DNA of 64,000 bases from Acheta domesticus (GCA_031308135.1 JAHLJT010008756.1:102979271-103043270); one strand, 5' to 3'; positions 12,101 to 25,209 are shown, numbered from the stretch's first letter. The notes: generated from the sequence alone by a model not told the origin. A program made the numbers and translations.

Positions 12101-12925
12101 TTAAAGCAGAAGGAATGAGACATTTTGTAAAAGCTATGGATAAACTATCTGAAGGATTCTTGTACTTGAAATTGAAATTCTCCAAAGTAAGTGATGCTAA
12201 ATTGAAAGAAGGTATTTTTAAGACCACAAATGCGGTCATTAACGGTTGATTAACATTGTAAAGAATTCTCAAATCCACCGAAAAAAAGAGCCTGGCAGTT
12301 TTTCAAAAATTTGTTGTAATTTTCTTGGAATTAATAAAGCAGAAAACAATAGGACAGAGCGATTGATCTTCTACATCCTTATAAAGCTATGGAATGTAAC
12401 AGGTCTTTGAAAATTCACTTCTTAGACTACACTATAGACTATCCTCATGGAAAATCTTGGTACTGTCAGTGATGTGCACGGTTGGGGTTTTGTTCAGTAA
12501 ATGTCTGTTGAATTCTGTTGTCTAAATCTCTATTGAATTACGCCATTGGTAGTAAGGAAAGTATAGATATAATACGTTGGCTGACCCCTGTTGGAGCAAG
12601 AAAAATGTTTGAGATACAGAATATGTCCGAAAATTATTACCACTTGCTAGATTCAGTATGAGTAGTCAGAATGTAAGTCGGGACGAGTAATATACCATTT
12701 AGAGTTGGACAGCTAGTAACTGATTTTATTAAAATTTATAAAAAGTTCAAATGATTATCACACAAACCTCCTGCCTGATGGGGAAAAAGTAAACCAATAT
12801 AATAACTAAAATTATATAAATAGGAAATTGAATATCCCCTTTTTAAGGTACGCAGTTACAGATTGTGATTGTGTTTTGTTTTTTTCTCAGCGCTTTTGAA
12901 TTTTGACAAGTAGTGTTAGCTGAGA
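12101..12925. other. AT-rich intron spacer
   Basis: No feature recognised. Confidence 0.45.
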
Positions 12926-13120
12926 TAGCCAGTTGTTCAGTTGCCTCGCGAAGCTTGCGAGGTCCCGGATCGCCGCGTCCGCGTGGTCGGCAACCTTCCA
13001 AGAGCATGTCACCGTGAAGCTGCTCAGAATTCACCGCTGAATTTGGACGCTGCCTGGCTCTGTACCCTTTTGCGATGCCAAGTAATGGACAGAATACGTG
13101 ATATGAGCCTGCTCCAGCGT
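12926..13120. other. Short CG-rich island
   Basis: CpG-rich patch containing the palindrome-like CCTCGC-gaagctt-GCGAGG near 12942-12960. Open frames run on both strands, and none is recognisable. Confidence 0.45.
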
Positions 13121-14371
13121 ACGCTGCTATTTCAACGCAGGTGTTTCTTTTCGCATTTTGTTGTGCATTGTATACCTGAAAGACAGTGCAGTACTTTTGG
13201 AGGAATGTACGAGAAGAGACGAAGTGTAACAAGGTATTCGAGATTGAATGGCAGAATTTACAAGCACTTGCTACAATCCATTTTATTTTTAAATGGTTTT
13301 TGTGAAGTAAATACGTTCCTAACCTAATTATGATATCGAACACTGAAGGGAAAACAACATGGTCTAGAGAAACAGAAACTTAGTTTACATAAGACTAAGC
13401 AAAGCATCGAAACGTAGTCTAGATAAAATAAAAGCAAAGCATCGTTTATATTCACTAGAGTACATACTAAAGCAGAATTGAAATATAATGTTCGAAATAT
13501 TTTTTTAAATTTTAGATCGGCTTTGATTGTTTAGTCTTGGAAGCTCACGCTAATAAATTTGAAACTGTTGGCAGTTTTCGAATGTTCATTTAAACATTTT
13601 GTGATAGCCTCGTAAACAATATTTATCCTGATGTCATCAGTATTGTTTTCAGGGCTTTCACTCTGTTTTACTGCACAGTTCGTTCTTTTATGAATATTTT
13701 GTACCAGTATAGTTTGCTTCTTAATAGAAATCTGGAACCTCACTGAAATTACCTTGCGATGGCCAAAATTGAATAATTCAGTTATGAAAATTATCTCGTC
13801 AATCAATTGAAAAACTCATACTTTGATACTTTTATTTTTGGTATTGCTTTCTTACTTTACCGTTCCTTAGCTGTACTTTGTATAGATGAAATTAATTAGA
13901 GTCGCACCAAAATTCCATGGCAGCGATTTCGACTGTAACATCCATTTTGGGGGTTCCTTAGACTAAACGATTTTTTACCGTGCCTGTGTGCGTGGTTTGC
14001 ATAACTCGAGCAGATTAGAAGCTTTTGAGATCCGACTTCGAAAATGTCAAGAATAGGATTACTTAACGCCGTCCCAAAGATGTAAAAGATTCGTGGTGCT
14101 GGCGAGTACATACCAAATTGGATACAACAAAAAGAACAAATAAGAAAATCGTAACAATTCATTCGAGACTAAGGATGGGAGCTAGAACAATGAAATAACA
14201 CATCGTCGCCCGCAGCCCCACTAGTTACGCCCCCTAGTCCACAAGTCTTCAAGGACGTTTGGAGATACACGAATTCATTTTAAATGAAAAGTGCGAAAAA
14301 GTGTTTTCAGTTTACCTAGCCCATGGTAATGGGGATTGACACAGTCAGTTGGCAAGGCCGTGTGACTTATT
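13121..14371. other. AT-rich intron spacer
   Basis: Nothing recognised. Two minus-strand frames of about 90 codons (13531-13806 and 13896-14162) lack any family resemblance I can name and sit in ordinary AT-rich sequence. Confidence 0.4.
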
Positions 14372-14379
14372 TTCGGTTT

Positions 14380-14475
14380 TGTCTCGCGCGGAAAACAGGA
14401 TACGGATAACGCGTTACGTTGTCTCGCGCGGATAACAGGTTACTTTGTAGTGCGTATAACAGGATACGCTGTCAG
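14380..14475. repeat. Imperfect tandem repeat
   Basis: Three diverged units sharing GTCTCGCGCGGATAACAGG or close variants (GTCTCGCGCGGAAAACAGG, then GTAGTGCGTATAACAGG), each followed by ATACG/TTACT-type sequence. Spacing is about 26-40 bp. Function unknown. Confidence 0.65.
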
Positions 14476-16109
14476 CCTCTGTTATTCACAAGACCAGGAA
14501 ATTTGTCTGCCAGATATTAGTAAAAACGTACTACTTTTTAAATGAAAATGATAAGTCTTAATTTTTTTCAGTTCTACTTAAGGTCAGGTGGTGATGTCGG
14601 TGACAGTTAAATTTGCTTCCTTGTCCCCAGTGCCCCCCTCCACATCTCCTTTCCATACATCTTGTGGGGTAAATAATTTTAAGTGATTGAAAAATTCCCA
14701 AATACGGAAATAAGTATAGTACAAAAACCTTTGGAGGTTACGCGGAATCGAACGGAACCAACACTAACGCAGCTTGGGACAAGCCCAAGCAAGGGGAAAA
14801 TCTGCTTGCAAGTGAACATTTTCTCGTCCTCTTTCAGTCATTGATAAAAACGCAGTTGGGGCGAAGCTTTGCTGCGCTACAAGAATAACTTATAATACTG
14901 ACATTCGTATAACCTTTAAGTAATTTGTATTATCTCCAAATCACCACAAAATCCAAATTTGCATTTCGCAAGACAGGAACTGGAAAGGGTTCTAGTGTGC
15001 CACGCATCTTCTGTTTGCGTTTTCCGCATAGTCCACAGCATGCCGCTCAATTGTTCATTAATTTCATTACAAAAATAAATTGTGAAGCGCAAGCCAAATA
15101 ACATCATTATTGACTGGCGGCGCCCTCCTTGTTAATTTAATGAGCACTTCCTATTATTTGAAATCATGATATTGCAACTAAACAGATTCTACCGCGAACG
15201 AAAGACATAGTATTAGACTTACGAAGTACGATTGGAGTAATTAAAAATTTCTGTTTTATAAACATTCACTGCAATGTTTTTTCAACACTAGTGCATACAC
15301 ATTACTGCTACTGTGCTTTAGGTTTCAGTGATTGGGAAGTTGCACTTTCCAGACGCGGACGCTAAAGTGTACAAAATAATGGATACTACAAAGGAAAACA
15401 AGCATTGCATCGTCATGAAGCCGTACATTAAGAATATATTAATGATTCGCGTATTAAGAATGACCTCAAGAGTTATGTTAATAACCATGATTTCTTTTTA
15501 AAATTACTGTAACAAACTCATACTCATTAGAAAATTCCGAATTTCCCATTATTAATTTACAGACACTTTATTCGTATGCCAGACTAGCTTTCTAAGAACA
15601 ATAAATTTAGGGCCGAAGATCCTTTTTTTAGTTATTAACCAACTTTTTTCTTCTATCCCATCCTCTTCTTTTTCTGGTACACACTAGCATGCACTCATGC
15701 ATATCTTGTCTGGATAGAGGAGGAGGAGATAGGAAGTGACCCGCGTAAATGTATTGTCTCTGTTATAATGTGTACATAAGCCAGCCAACGAACGGGGGAT
15801 ATCTAATTGCAATCTGTAGCGCTTTGTAATATACATATTGAGCGTATGTGAGTGTGTATTAAACGAATCAGAAATTATTGCAGTTTGTATTTCCTATTCT
15901 TTGTTTCAGAATAGTTGACAATTAAAACAAAACGCTTTAACTATCTCTTTCTGCGTGAGAAATAGAGAAAATTGGGTTTTCTCATTATTTTGGTGGGTGT
16001 GATGACTTCCACACCGTGAAATGTGAGAAAGTTTCGATGATCGGTGATGTCTTACGCGTGGCTTGAAAGTAACTGTGATTTTGGTATTCATTTGTTAAAC
16101 TGCTATTTT
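14476..16109. other. AT-rich intron spacer
   Basis: No gene or repeat recognised. Confidence 0.45.
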
Positions 16110-16650
16110 GCGGCAGCTTGGGATGGGAAGCGTTTGACTTGTTCGTCGGGCAAAAGTTTGAAGTAGACGTTGCTCGACGCCCTAAACATGCATCACGCGT
16201 ATACTACCTGCTTGGCCGCTCTCTGGAGAGCGTGTGCGTTGTGCACCCGCCGGAGCTGAATCAGCTGGTATATCCTCTGTTCTTATCTCACGGAGCGCCA
16301 AGACCCTCGCCGCCGACGCCGACGCCGACGCCGCCGACGCCGCTGCCGACGCCGCCGACGCCGCTGCCGCCAGCCGCGACGCCTCCGCGCCCGGTGCTGC
16401 CTGCGCAGCCGCCCATTTGCGTAATGACGATCGGCAGCGCAGAGGACAACAGGGCCATCAATCACGATCGAGGTCGCGTCGCGTCGCCCGCACCGGTGCA
16501 AATATTTAGCCGCCCCCGCGTCGCCCGTGTTTCTTGTCGCCGGGCGTGTCCGACTTGCGACCCCGGGAAGTTGAGACGTCGACATGCCACGTTCCTTGTT
16601 CTTCTCCCGGATAATTTCCTTTTGATGCGAGGGTGACGAACCGCGCGGGG
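16110..16650. other. CG-rich island with GCCGACGCC minisatellite
   Basis: CpG-dense block. It holds a + strand open frame of 172 codons (16118-16636), but the Pro/Ala-rich centre comes from the repeat at 16305-16377 in whichever frame is read. Long frames are open on the other strand too. I treat it as non-coding. Confidence 0.5.
16305..16377. repeat. GCCGAC/GCCGCC minisatellite
   Basis: Degenerate 9-15-bp units built from GCCGACGCC and GCCGCTGCC, embedded in a CG-rich island. Confidence 0.8.
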
Positions 16651-17229
16651 CACGAGTAGCTTGTTAAAACAAGACTTCCTGGTGCAATTTATCACCTTCT
16701 ATACTGTGCGCTAATACGCCTTCCGTGAAACTAAAACAGTTTCCGTTTATTCTGCTGTTTCAAAATATTTGTAGTAGCTGGTTTGCTACTACGTAATGGA
16801 TTCGCTGTTGTACGGATAATTCAGACTTATTCATAAGCTCGTTTTAATAGTTTTTTACCTCGATTTCGTCTTTTGCTTATAGTCACCTCTCGGTTTGTCG
16901 GTAGTTGGGCCATAATGCAAATTAGGACTTGCACTTCAGAAAAAAGAATGTATGCAGTGAATACGTGAATGCAGTTTTCTGAATTGGTCTCGACAGTCTC
17001 GTTCATTGTTTATTAGACTAGCTCAGATTAGTTTGCAGAACTCGCGTCGAACGAACTACTGCTATGAGACACGTAAGCTTGATATGTGATGAGAGCCTGA
17101 ACGTTGCCAGATATCGTCGTGTAAGTAACAAGTATGTTTGACCGTTCAGTAGTAATAAATGTGAAAACAGTTAAAGCTAGTGAGTAATTTATCGTAGTTC
17201 TTCTTGAGGCCCGTTGAGTAGAATAATCT
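16651..17229. other. AT-rich intron spacer
   Basis: Nothing recognised. Confidence 0.45.
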
Positions 17230-17925
17230 GATGCGATGTTAAATGAGGAATGCTGTGGATCAGGGAGGGGATGTTCCAAGCTCTCCCGTTGAGAGTTGGC
17301 CCATTTCACCAGCGAATATCCGCAGGTCGGGGGAACATAACTCGCGCGGCGGAGGCGTGGCCTGCGAAGCACGCAAGAGCAAAGAGGACAGGGAAGGCGG
17401 CAAAAACGTGACGCAACGCGAGGAGCGGCGGCGCCCGCTCAATGGGGCATGAAGCGGTGGAACGGCTCCTGACGAACCGCGCCGCGCCGCGAACGGCTAT
17501 GGGCTTCCGCGGGATCCGGAACCGATACGGCCGATAGCCTCGGCGGAGGCGGTGCGGCCACGGCAGCGCCGGCGCCCCGTATCTGCGAGCGGAAGCGCCC
17601 GGCCGCGCTGATATCGGCTGTCTTTGGCGCTGGACCAAGCAATACGTCTAGAGGTTCGTTCTGGGGCCGTTGCCGCCACCAGCGTTCCTCGCGCCCCGCG
17701 GGCGTCTTCCGCGCTCGTACGTTCTCTAATCGGCTTTTTTCTGTCGATTTGCGGCTCAGTAGGTCGTGTAGCGCCATTTCGCTGCTGCAGCCACCGCCAC
17801 AGTTGCCCTCTCGCTCGTAGCTTATCGCCACTTCGCGCCGGAAGTTTGCAGGTGGCTGGCTGCATGTCGATGCTGCACCGTGGAGAGATGACGAGGAGTC
17901 ACGACGAAGCGATCGGCAGTAGGTT
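17230..17925. other. CG-rich island
   Basis: About 0.7 kb of CpG-dense sequence with overlapping frames on both strands. I recognise no protein. Candidate regulatory island. Confidence 0.5.
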
Positions 17926-18919
17926 ATCGCTTAAAAGGTATCGTCTCTCTCAGGTTTTCCCGGGTTTATCATCCGTTTGTAGACTTGATTACGTGCATAT
18001 TATCCCATAAAATTAACTCATTTTGCAGGTCCTGTGTTGCGTAACAGGGGATCATAAATTATCCCAAAGACGTATCGTGCTAGAGTATTTGAAAAAGTGT
18101 TGTAGTTGTATTTGTGTAATTGAAGCATTTAGAATGATTTAGACTTCAGTCACGCTTAGCTTTTCGCGTAATTCAATCTGAAACGGCTCATAACAGCTGC
18201 TCTCCACGTGTTATAATGATAATTTGAGTACCCATCATATGGTACGGGAGTGATTCAGAGTTCTCATACCGTGTATCCCCTGTCGTCTTCTGTAAACTTC
18301 TGTTCTCCTGCAAAATGTCTTGATCTTTCTGTATTCAATAGTGTTATTCCATAAATTCCCTCGTAAATAATAAAATTATGAATATTAATGCATTAACGCC
18401 CAACATTATTTTGTGCTCATCCGTAATCGAAAAAGAGAATGAATATGGCTCTTTTTGCAGTACATTACTTCCTCTAACACGTTGTGTAGTCAGAATTAAC
18501 TTTAAGAATTAAGTTTTGTGGATCTTGATACCGAAACTGTTTACGTCAAAACATCTGTCCGTCCCTTTGTGGTCAACATTGTGGCCTGTGGTAAATCTTT
18601 AAATCGTTCTAGCGGTTTCCTTCAGAATTAATATTTCCCTATCGAGATGTCTGAACTCGAGGCCTTGCGTAATTGAAACCGATATTTGTTTTGTTTTTTT
18701 ATTGTGCTGTTCATAACATTTTCTAAAATTTACGCTCCAAATTTTCGGATTGTTTTTTCTTTGTGCGTTATTAATTGTTCCGTCTGCGTTACAATGGGTA
18801 AAATTTAATTATTTACGTAGTGTAATATTGAATTTTACGAGTCGGAGGAATTTGAAGGGGAAGTTGATGCTGCATTTTAGACATTTGGACATAGTGTAAC
18901 TATATGACATGAACTCCCT
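17926..18919. other. AT-rich intron spacer
   Basis: No gene seen. It contains one copy of a dispersed motif (18489-18537, listed separately). Confidence 0.45.
18489..18537. repeat. Dispersed repeat (GTTTTGTGGATC...CCGAAA), copy 1
   Basis: GTGTAGTCAGA followed by AGTTTTGTGGATCTTGATACCGAAA. Two related copies occur at 36104-36129 and 36174-36214. All are in the same orientation. Confidence 0.6.
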
Positions 18920-19140
18920 TATTAACGCCACAGTCGCATCCCCATGCCGGTCATCAACCAGCCAGTGTGCCGCTTCATGAATTTTGCCGTAGTAGTGGCG
19001 AGCCGCCATCGGGGCGGGAGGAACGTGAAAACCACACGGATGCTGAATCGATTTTCTGCTCAGCGAACCAGCGGTAAAACCAAAGCGAAAGTCGAAGGGG
19101 AGGCTCAGCGATGGAACGTATCTCGCTGGAAGAACGGCTA
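18920..19140. other. Moderately CG-rich patch
   Basis: Open frames on both strands (18944-19159 + and 18809-19249 -). Neither matches a family I know. Weak island. Confidence 0.35.
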
Positions 19141-19498
19141 TTTTTCTGACTTTGTATAATTTACTTGCCATGTAGTCAAACGTTGCTTTATTATTACTAG
19201 GAACAATTCTTGAAGTTAGGATTGCTGTAAAAAAACATCCGCTGTACAAGAATTGTAAATGTGTTGTAATTAATTTCTTACATCAATTGGATTTCAGGGA
19301 AATAAAAAAATCTCATTACAAACAAACATTTCAATAATACGATGAATTTCTTAATCTTTCTTTTCTCAAAAAGTGCTGAAAATTAGCTGACAATTTTTTC
19401 TGGGAAGCAGAGATACATTTGTAGTGTTGGGAAGATATTGATGGACATGGAAGTAAAGGTGTTACATTTGATGAGATTAATCCTTGCCATTGGGTCTT

Positions 19499-20917
19499 CA
19501 GGGTGGCCAGCGAACCTGGAATCCTTGAAAACCGGGAAAAAACCTGGAATAGGAAAAAGCCTTGAGAAACCGGGAAAAAACCTGGGATTTGATAACTGGG
19601 ATTTTTCGTTTTTTCTTATTTTTCTCCAACTTTTAGTTCGAATTTACATACGTCGTCGCATTCAGTAATGTGCATGATTCATCTCGATACACGATATTGG
19701 TGAGAGTTAAAATCGAATTTTTTAGTAATCTTGAAATTGGAATATGGACGATAGAAAATACACACTTATCCTCATTAGGACTGTTTAGTGATGTCGACAG
19801 CGAAATGTCCATTTTGAAAAAATATTCCTACTTGCTTGTTAAAGACTAATATAACTCGCGGTAGAATCGACATTTTTCCAGAACTGATGTAAGGAATACG
19901 GTACCTCACGCCCTACGTTGACATCAGTCCAGAGATCGATTTTCCGGCTGAAAAAGTAGTTTCTTGAACATTTAGAGTAGAGTCTGAATATTAATCAATA
20001 ATGTATATTTCCTAGAAAAATAAAAATATCATAATTTTATTTAAAACTCGTTTTTGTACAAAATTTTACACTCTACTCCTCGGTTGCGAGAGAAAGGTGC
20101 GCGAGAAACATTGTATGGTTCAGTAACGAAGAGAAAACTAGTTGTGCTAAAACAGCACGTACTTCCACGCAAAATTACACGAAAAGTACTCAAATTTTCG
20201 AAATATTATACATGACCTTATTTCAAAATCTATCTTTAAGGGACAGATTTCCTTAAGGGAAAAATATCTTCATAAATGTAGGCCTAGTTGTAGGAAGACA
20301 CCGAAAAAAATATGAATTTTTGCAATTTTCGAAAATTCGGGGTTTTCAACGAACATGACACCTGCACAATTCTCTTAAAAATTCTTCACACTGTCCAACG
20401 ACAAAGTTTAATAAAAAACGATGGAGCCGCGTTTTTGAAAATTTTGAGAATGTCCCAGGGACTTTATGTAAGAGTACCCCACCCCCCCAAAAAAGAATAT
20501 CGGATTTAAGTTCAAAGGGGCCAGATCGATAGAGAAATATCAATTTTGGAGGAAGTTGGCTGAACGGTTTAGCCGCTAACGTTCACGGACAGACAGACGT
20601 TTTGTCATTTAATTTTTCGGTATGAATGACCCAAAAAACATGGATGCCAGCTACACCAAGTGTTGGAATTTTTCCTAAATTTACCAACTGGATTTACCCA
20701 GTTTATCCAGGACCCTGTAATAAGAGTTTTTCTGCCGAAAATTCGCCGTTTTTCCATGCAGCATTACATAACTTTGTCATTACAATGTGAGCGGTAGTGA
20801 GAAAGGAAAAAAGTGTGTTGTGAAGTGCGAAACAGAACCTGGAAAATTGATTATCTCAAACCTGGAAAACCGGGGAAAAACCTTGATTTTCAAAAAGCCA
20901 GATCGCTGGTCACCCTG
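19499..20917. mobile_element. DNA transposon with CAGGGTGGCC ends and 5-bp target duplication
   Basis: 1419-bp element. The left end is CAGGGTGGCCAGCGA, and the right end read on the other strand is CAGGGTGACCAGCGA. It is flanked by the direct repeat GTCTT at 19494-19498 and 20918-20922. Subterminal boxes of the type CCTGGAAAACCGGGAAAA occur several times, in the same orientation at both ends. The interior has modules (around 20265-20400 and 20710-20767) that reappear at 43136-44420. No intact transposase is present, so it is non-autonomous. A 5-bp duplication with these ends does not let me name a superfamily with confidence. Confidence 0.85.
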
Positions 20918-21139
20918 GTCTTGTTCTTATAAAATATCGCTATATATTCACATTACAAAAAATGACATTTCAAATCTATTTAATCTTCAAGCAGCCTTTT
21001 ACCAAATTACCGTTTACTTTTACCGATTAACTTTAGTCATTGTGAAGTAAACCTTGGATTTCATTATCGATCAAATGTATTGAGCCGAAAGTGGTATGGA
21101 ATATTTGACATAGATTTCAAAACGTAAGTTTGAATGAGC

Positions 21140-21577
21140 CAGTAGTCGTCTCTTCCGCCTCAGGAAAGCCACAACAGGTATAGTGCACGATATATTCATG
21201 CTTCACATTGGGTTGAGGAGGAATCGTATTCGGCTTTGCGTTGGCGTAGCGACGTGAACGTTGCGAAACTGATTCATTGTGAGGAATATTCACCGTAAAA
21301 AATCTATCCCAAGTCGTGGGGCGCAGCGCGGGTCGTAGGCAAGGCAGTGCGCCGGAACCGGTGCTTGGTTCTCGAAGTGGCTGCGTAAACAGTCCGTCAC
21401 CGGCTGCGCCGAGGCGCCCGCGGGGGCCAGCGGAGGCATTGTGGCGCAACGCGCGTTAAATTTAACGCCGTCGGACAGTCGCGCCGCAGAGCGCTTCCGG
21501 CCGCTACGAAAGCCCGGGCAGCGCCCCGCGGTGCCGCTTGGCTCGCCCTTCTTGCCCTCTCGCCCTCGCGACGGTTC

Positions 21578-21635
<58 letters not shown>

Positions 21636-21740
21636 CTGGCTTCGCTCCGGGCACCGATGCTTCCGGTCGCTCAGCGTACAAGCGTCTTTTGTTCCAGAGA
21701 TTCTTCTCTTCGGCAGAGGCAACTGTCTTTTTCTTTCCTT
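21140..21740. other. CG-rich island containing a CT microsatellite
   Basis: CpG-dense block at 21300-21580, followed by (TC)n and then a TC-rich tail. The Ser/Leu and Arg/Glu repeats in its translated frames come only from the microsatellite. Confidence 0.5.
21581..21631. repeat. (TC)25 microsatellite
   Basis: Uninterrupted TC dinucleotides. A GAGA-factor-type sequence on the opposite strand is possible, but the run is simple enough to be just a microsatellite. Confidence 0.95.
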
Positions 21741-22229
21741 CTCTTTCCCGTCCTCTTGTTTTCTTTGCTTCTGCTCATACTACTCGTTCAGGTTTTTTTC
21801 CTCCTTGCGGCTAGAGTTATTCCGTATAACGATACGTCTATTTCAGCTGATTCGAAATCGTTCTGTATCGGTGACACTTTAGTTTTTCCATTGCTTTGCA
21901 TAGAAAAATATGAATTGTTAAGATAATAGTTTTTTCGTTAACCTTTATTTCAGTTGTTCCTGGTCGGAAGTGTTCACAAATTCTCTCTTTCTCTCCTTTT
22001 TTTCTTTTTTTCATTTGTTTTCGCATTGCTCATTTCAAGGTGCGTTTTACCACGCGTAATAATGTGCTCATACGCGAGTGTCCACACCCTTTACACTAGG
22101 GTTTGGCAGCAGCATTTTGTCAAAATGAGAAACAAAAATTAATTTGTGATGAAGTGTTAAGAGCTATGAAAGAAGTGTGGCTTTGTAGGAATCACCTACA
22201 TTCCTGTTTGTCTAGTTCACAGTATCGCT

Positions 22230-22860
22230 CGTCAATACTCATACAGTTGATCACCGTTCCGCTTCTCTGTTCCGTTCTGGTCGACACGTATCCGTGTCTC
22301 AACTCGTCTGTCCCGTCCCGTCGCCACCACCCGCTTCCCGCTTCGCCTGAGCTCCCTCAGCGTTATCCGTGCCTAAAGCACCCTACCCGACAGTGCGACC
22401 TTGTTTTCCGACAGCGGGAGCGGGTGGGTCCGCGACCCGGCCCAGCGACGGGGCACCCGCAGCCTCTGGGCTCCGCGCCCCAATCTCCGGAGGCTTACCC
22501 GCCGCCGCCGCAGATCCCAAGGGTTTTGTGCCCCCCTCCCTCTCCGGCACTCTCACCCTCACTCCTTCGTCCTCGGCCTCCTGTGAAGCCGGCCGCCGCG
22601 CGCAAGAAGTGCTGATGTGCGCGGAACTGCGCGGGCGCCCCGCTGGCCGCAGATGGCGTCCTCTCGTCCCAACACCGCCCCACCCTCCGGCGAGCGCTGG
22701 GTTAATGGGGGTGAAATGAGTCGCCGTTGCCGCCCGCTCCCCTTTCCTGCCCCGCACTCGTTGGGCCGCTTCGCGTCGTCGTTAATTGCAAGGGTCGCGC
22801 GGGGGCGCCCGTTACCCCGGAGGTGCAGTTCGCCCTTGTTTCGCTGTTGTGTGGAATTAT
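22230..22860. other. CG-rich island
   Basis: CpG-dense, proline/arginine-coding in several frames on both strands, which points to composition rather than coding. It ends in TTAATTGC near 22780. Candidate regulatory island. Confidence 0.5.
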
Positions 22861-23219
22861 GCTTTTCGAATTGATTGAAACGTAATTGGAAGTTCTTTGC
22901 TCTGGCGAGTCCGTCCGCCTCACAGCGCATGAGTTAGGTTCTCTACAAATACTGCGTCGGTAAGGTATTTGTTATGGTTGAAAATACTATCTGCAAACTT
23001 AAAACTTTATTATAACTTTCATACTTTACTTTGACCATGAGTGAATTGGTTCTGTCGTTTCTCTGTATATTTAGTGTATTTGTAGTGCATATTGGTTTCA
23101 TTTGTTTCTATTTCAACCCTTCCCAAATTACTCGAATGGTTTATTACATTAGAGGTATGCGATGTAGCTGTTCACGGATGCTTTCCACTCCCAGTGATTT
23201 CAATGACACCATGTCGCCC
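22861..23219. other. AT-rich intron spacer
   Basis: Nothing recognised. Confidence 0.45.
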
Positions 23220-23620
23220 GGAGCCCTAAGTTGAGCTCGACACGAAGGAAAGTTCGGCGGCGAGTTGCGCACAGTTTACCCTGCGATGTCGCCTCTCCCG
23301 TCAAAATGTCGCCCTGGCGCGGCGGGCGGGTCGTCGTGCTCATTTCCGTATCCGTCGCCCCCGGCTCTAACTAGGCGGCCGCCGCCGTGCCGGTGCCGGA
23401 TCAAAGGGACGTCGTTACGAGGGTTACCCACCACTGCCACCTCTCTGTGCTCGGCGGTTAGCAGGTGCGGTTCAGAAAGGCGAAATGTTGCTGCAAGAGT
23501 TGGTTGGCTGATGGGAAGCGGATGGGGTGGTGGTGGGGGTGCTTGACCTTATTTATGGGACGAGAAGGCACAACTGGCAATGGCACAACTACATGGGACG
23601 AATGGCACAACTACGCCTGT
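23220..23620. other. CG-rich island with short GGCACAACT repeats
   Basis: CpG-rich to about 23545. A short repeat tract follows at about 23555-23613, where ATGGGACGA..GGCACAACT occurs twice and GGCACAACT three times. Confidence 0.5.
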
Positions 23621-23739
23621 GTCCATTAGCTTTTATTGCTCATCGAACTAGTTTGGCGTGCTGTAAATAGTTTGACTTCATAACGTTCTATGTAATGCTC
23701 CCTTCTTTCAAAGTGAACTATTTTTTAATGAACTGTAGT

Positions 23740-24270
23740 GAAGAGGAACGAGACCCCCGCCGACCTGTGCACTCGGCTGCGAACTTAACTGGCGCCTGGG
23801 TAGGGGTGGGGGTGGGGTCTGAGGCTAGAGGAGTCCTCGCACCAGACAGCGGGAAGTGAGGATCGGGGCAGGAACGCGACCTCGTTGCCTCGACAAAGGT
23901 GGCGCTGAGGTCCCAGCTTTGGCGCCACTCCGTCGCCTGTCGGCGATTATTGGAGCGCAGACGAGGCGCGTAGCGCCGCCTCCGGGCCATATCGGGTGAC
24001 GCCGAGCTTGCGGCGCTCAGGGCGCTGCGACGCCGCGCCGGCGTCATCGTTAGCGCTACTGCTGGCGTTGTCGCATGGGGGCGCTTGAGCGGGATGCCGC
24101 ACGCAAGGGGTGGGGCGGCTTGTTGGTGAATCCCTCTGGCGGCGCGGTCTCCCCTTAGCGTCGGCCCCAGGTGTTGCCTTACCTTTTGACGGGCGCTCGC
24201 GGAGGCGTTGTTAAGACGCCGCGGTCGGGAAAGCGGGGTGCGGTTCACCTGACTCCCTCCGTGGCATCTT
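23740..24270. other. CG-rich island
   Basis: About 0.5 kb, CpG-dense. A 176-codon minus frame (23718-24248) fills it, but its Arg/Ala/Pro composition and lack of any domain suggest chance openness. Confidence 0.5.
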
Positions 24271-25209
24271 CTTTCTCATTAAACTTGAGGTCCTGTTTCG
24301 GGAGTTTTGCGCCTCACGAAGATAGGTGCTGCCTTTTGGAAAGATAGCGGCTTGAAATATCGTATGTGGAAGAAAAAAGATCCTGCGCTCGGGTGCGTGA
24401 AATATTTTTAGTGTTTCGTGGTGGTTGATCAGTACAAGATGATTCCAGTGCAATAGCAAAACCGTCGTAACTTGTAAGAATTGTCACCTCTTCGTATAAT
24501 GGTGTAAGAATTATTGAAGGGTTCTCAAAATTTCGAACATAATTTTCGTTTAGCAAAATGCATTTAGAAACAAAACAGCATTAGCAAATGCGTTGATGTA
24601 GTGGTAAATGTGATTACTTATAGTACTACAGAAGCTGCATCGATCGTTGCTCGAATTATTACTTGGTGAATATGTATAGGTGGGATGGAATAGAGATTTG
24701 TCACGCATAGCAGTAATGAGTGAAGGGCTCTTTTACGCGCTTCTTTGTGGCTTACACCCCGGAAGGACTGAAGAGTATATCCCATGAGCGAAGAACGTAG
24801 ACGTGTATGTCAGCTTGTAAGAATCTCACCATTTGCAGGGCAGGTTTGAGTTGGTCAGTTTCTTGGATTTGCCGCAGAAAGCTAGTGTAATTTGTCTACT
24901 TCGTCGGCCTGAATCTTCGGTTTAGTAGGAAAGAGAGTTCGACTCCGATAACCACATTTTTAAATATGTTTTGTCAGAAATAGTTATGATCTTAGCATTT
25001 AGACTTACAGGACTTAACTGCTTCATTTTCTCAAGGTTTAAGTTAAGTATACGCATTTTTTTTCTAAATTTGCTCTCATGACTTTTGCCCAGTAAAGAGG
25101 AATCAGTTATCTTAATTAAATATCTGTATTACTCCTTATGCAACATGCGTTCTAATATTATTCTGGTAACCTCCCCTTGGGTTATATCTGACTACCTAAT
25201 TTTGCCTTG
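24271..25209. other. AT-rich intron spacer
   Basis: Nothing recognised. Confidence 0.45.

Noticed and set aside
16118..16636. 172-codon + strand open frame with a Pro-rich centre
   Set aside because: The Pro/Ala run comes from a GCCGACGCC minisatellite, frames are also open on the opposite strand, and no domain or splice context supports it.
21441..21926. Open frames with long Ser-Leu or Arg-Glu dipeptide runs
   Set aside because: Produced entirely by the (TC)n microsatellite at 21581-21631.
23718..24248. 176-codon minus-strand frame
   Set aside because: Composition-driven openness in a CG-rich island, without homology that I recognise.
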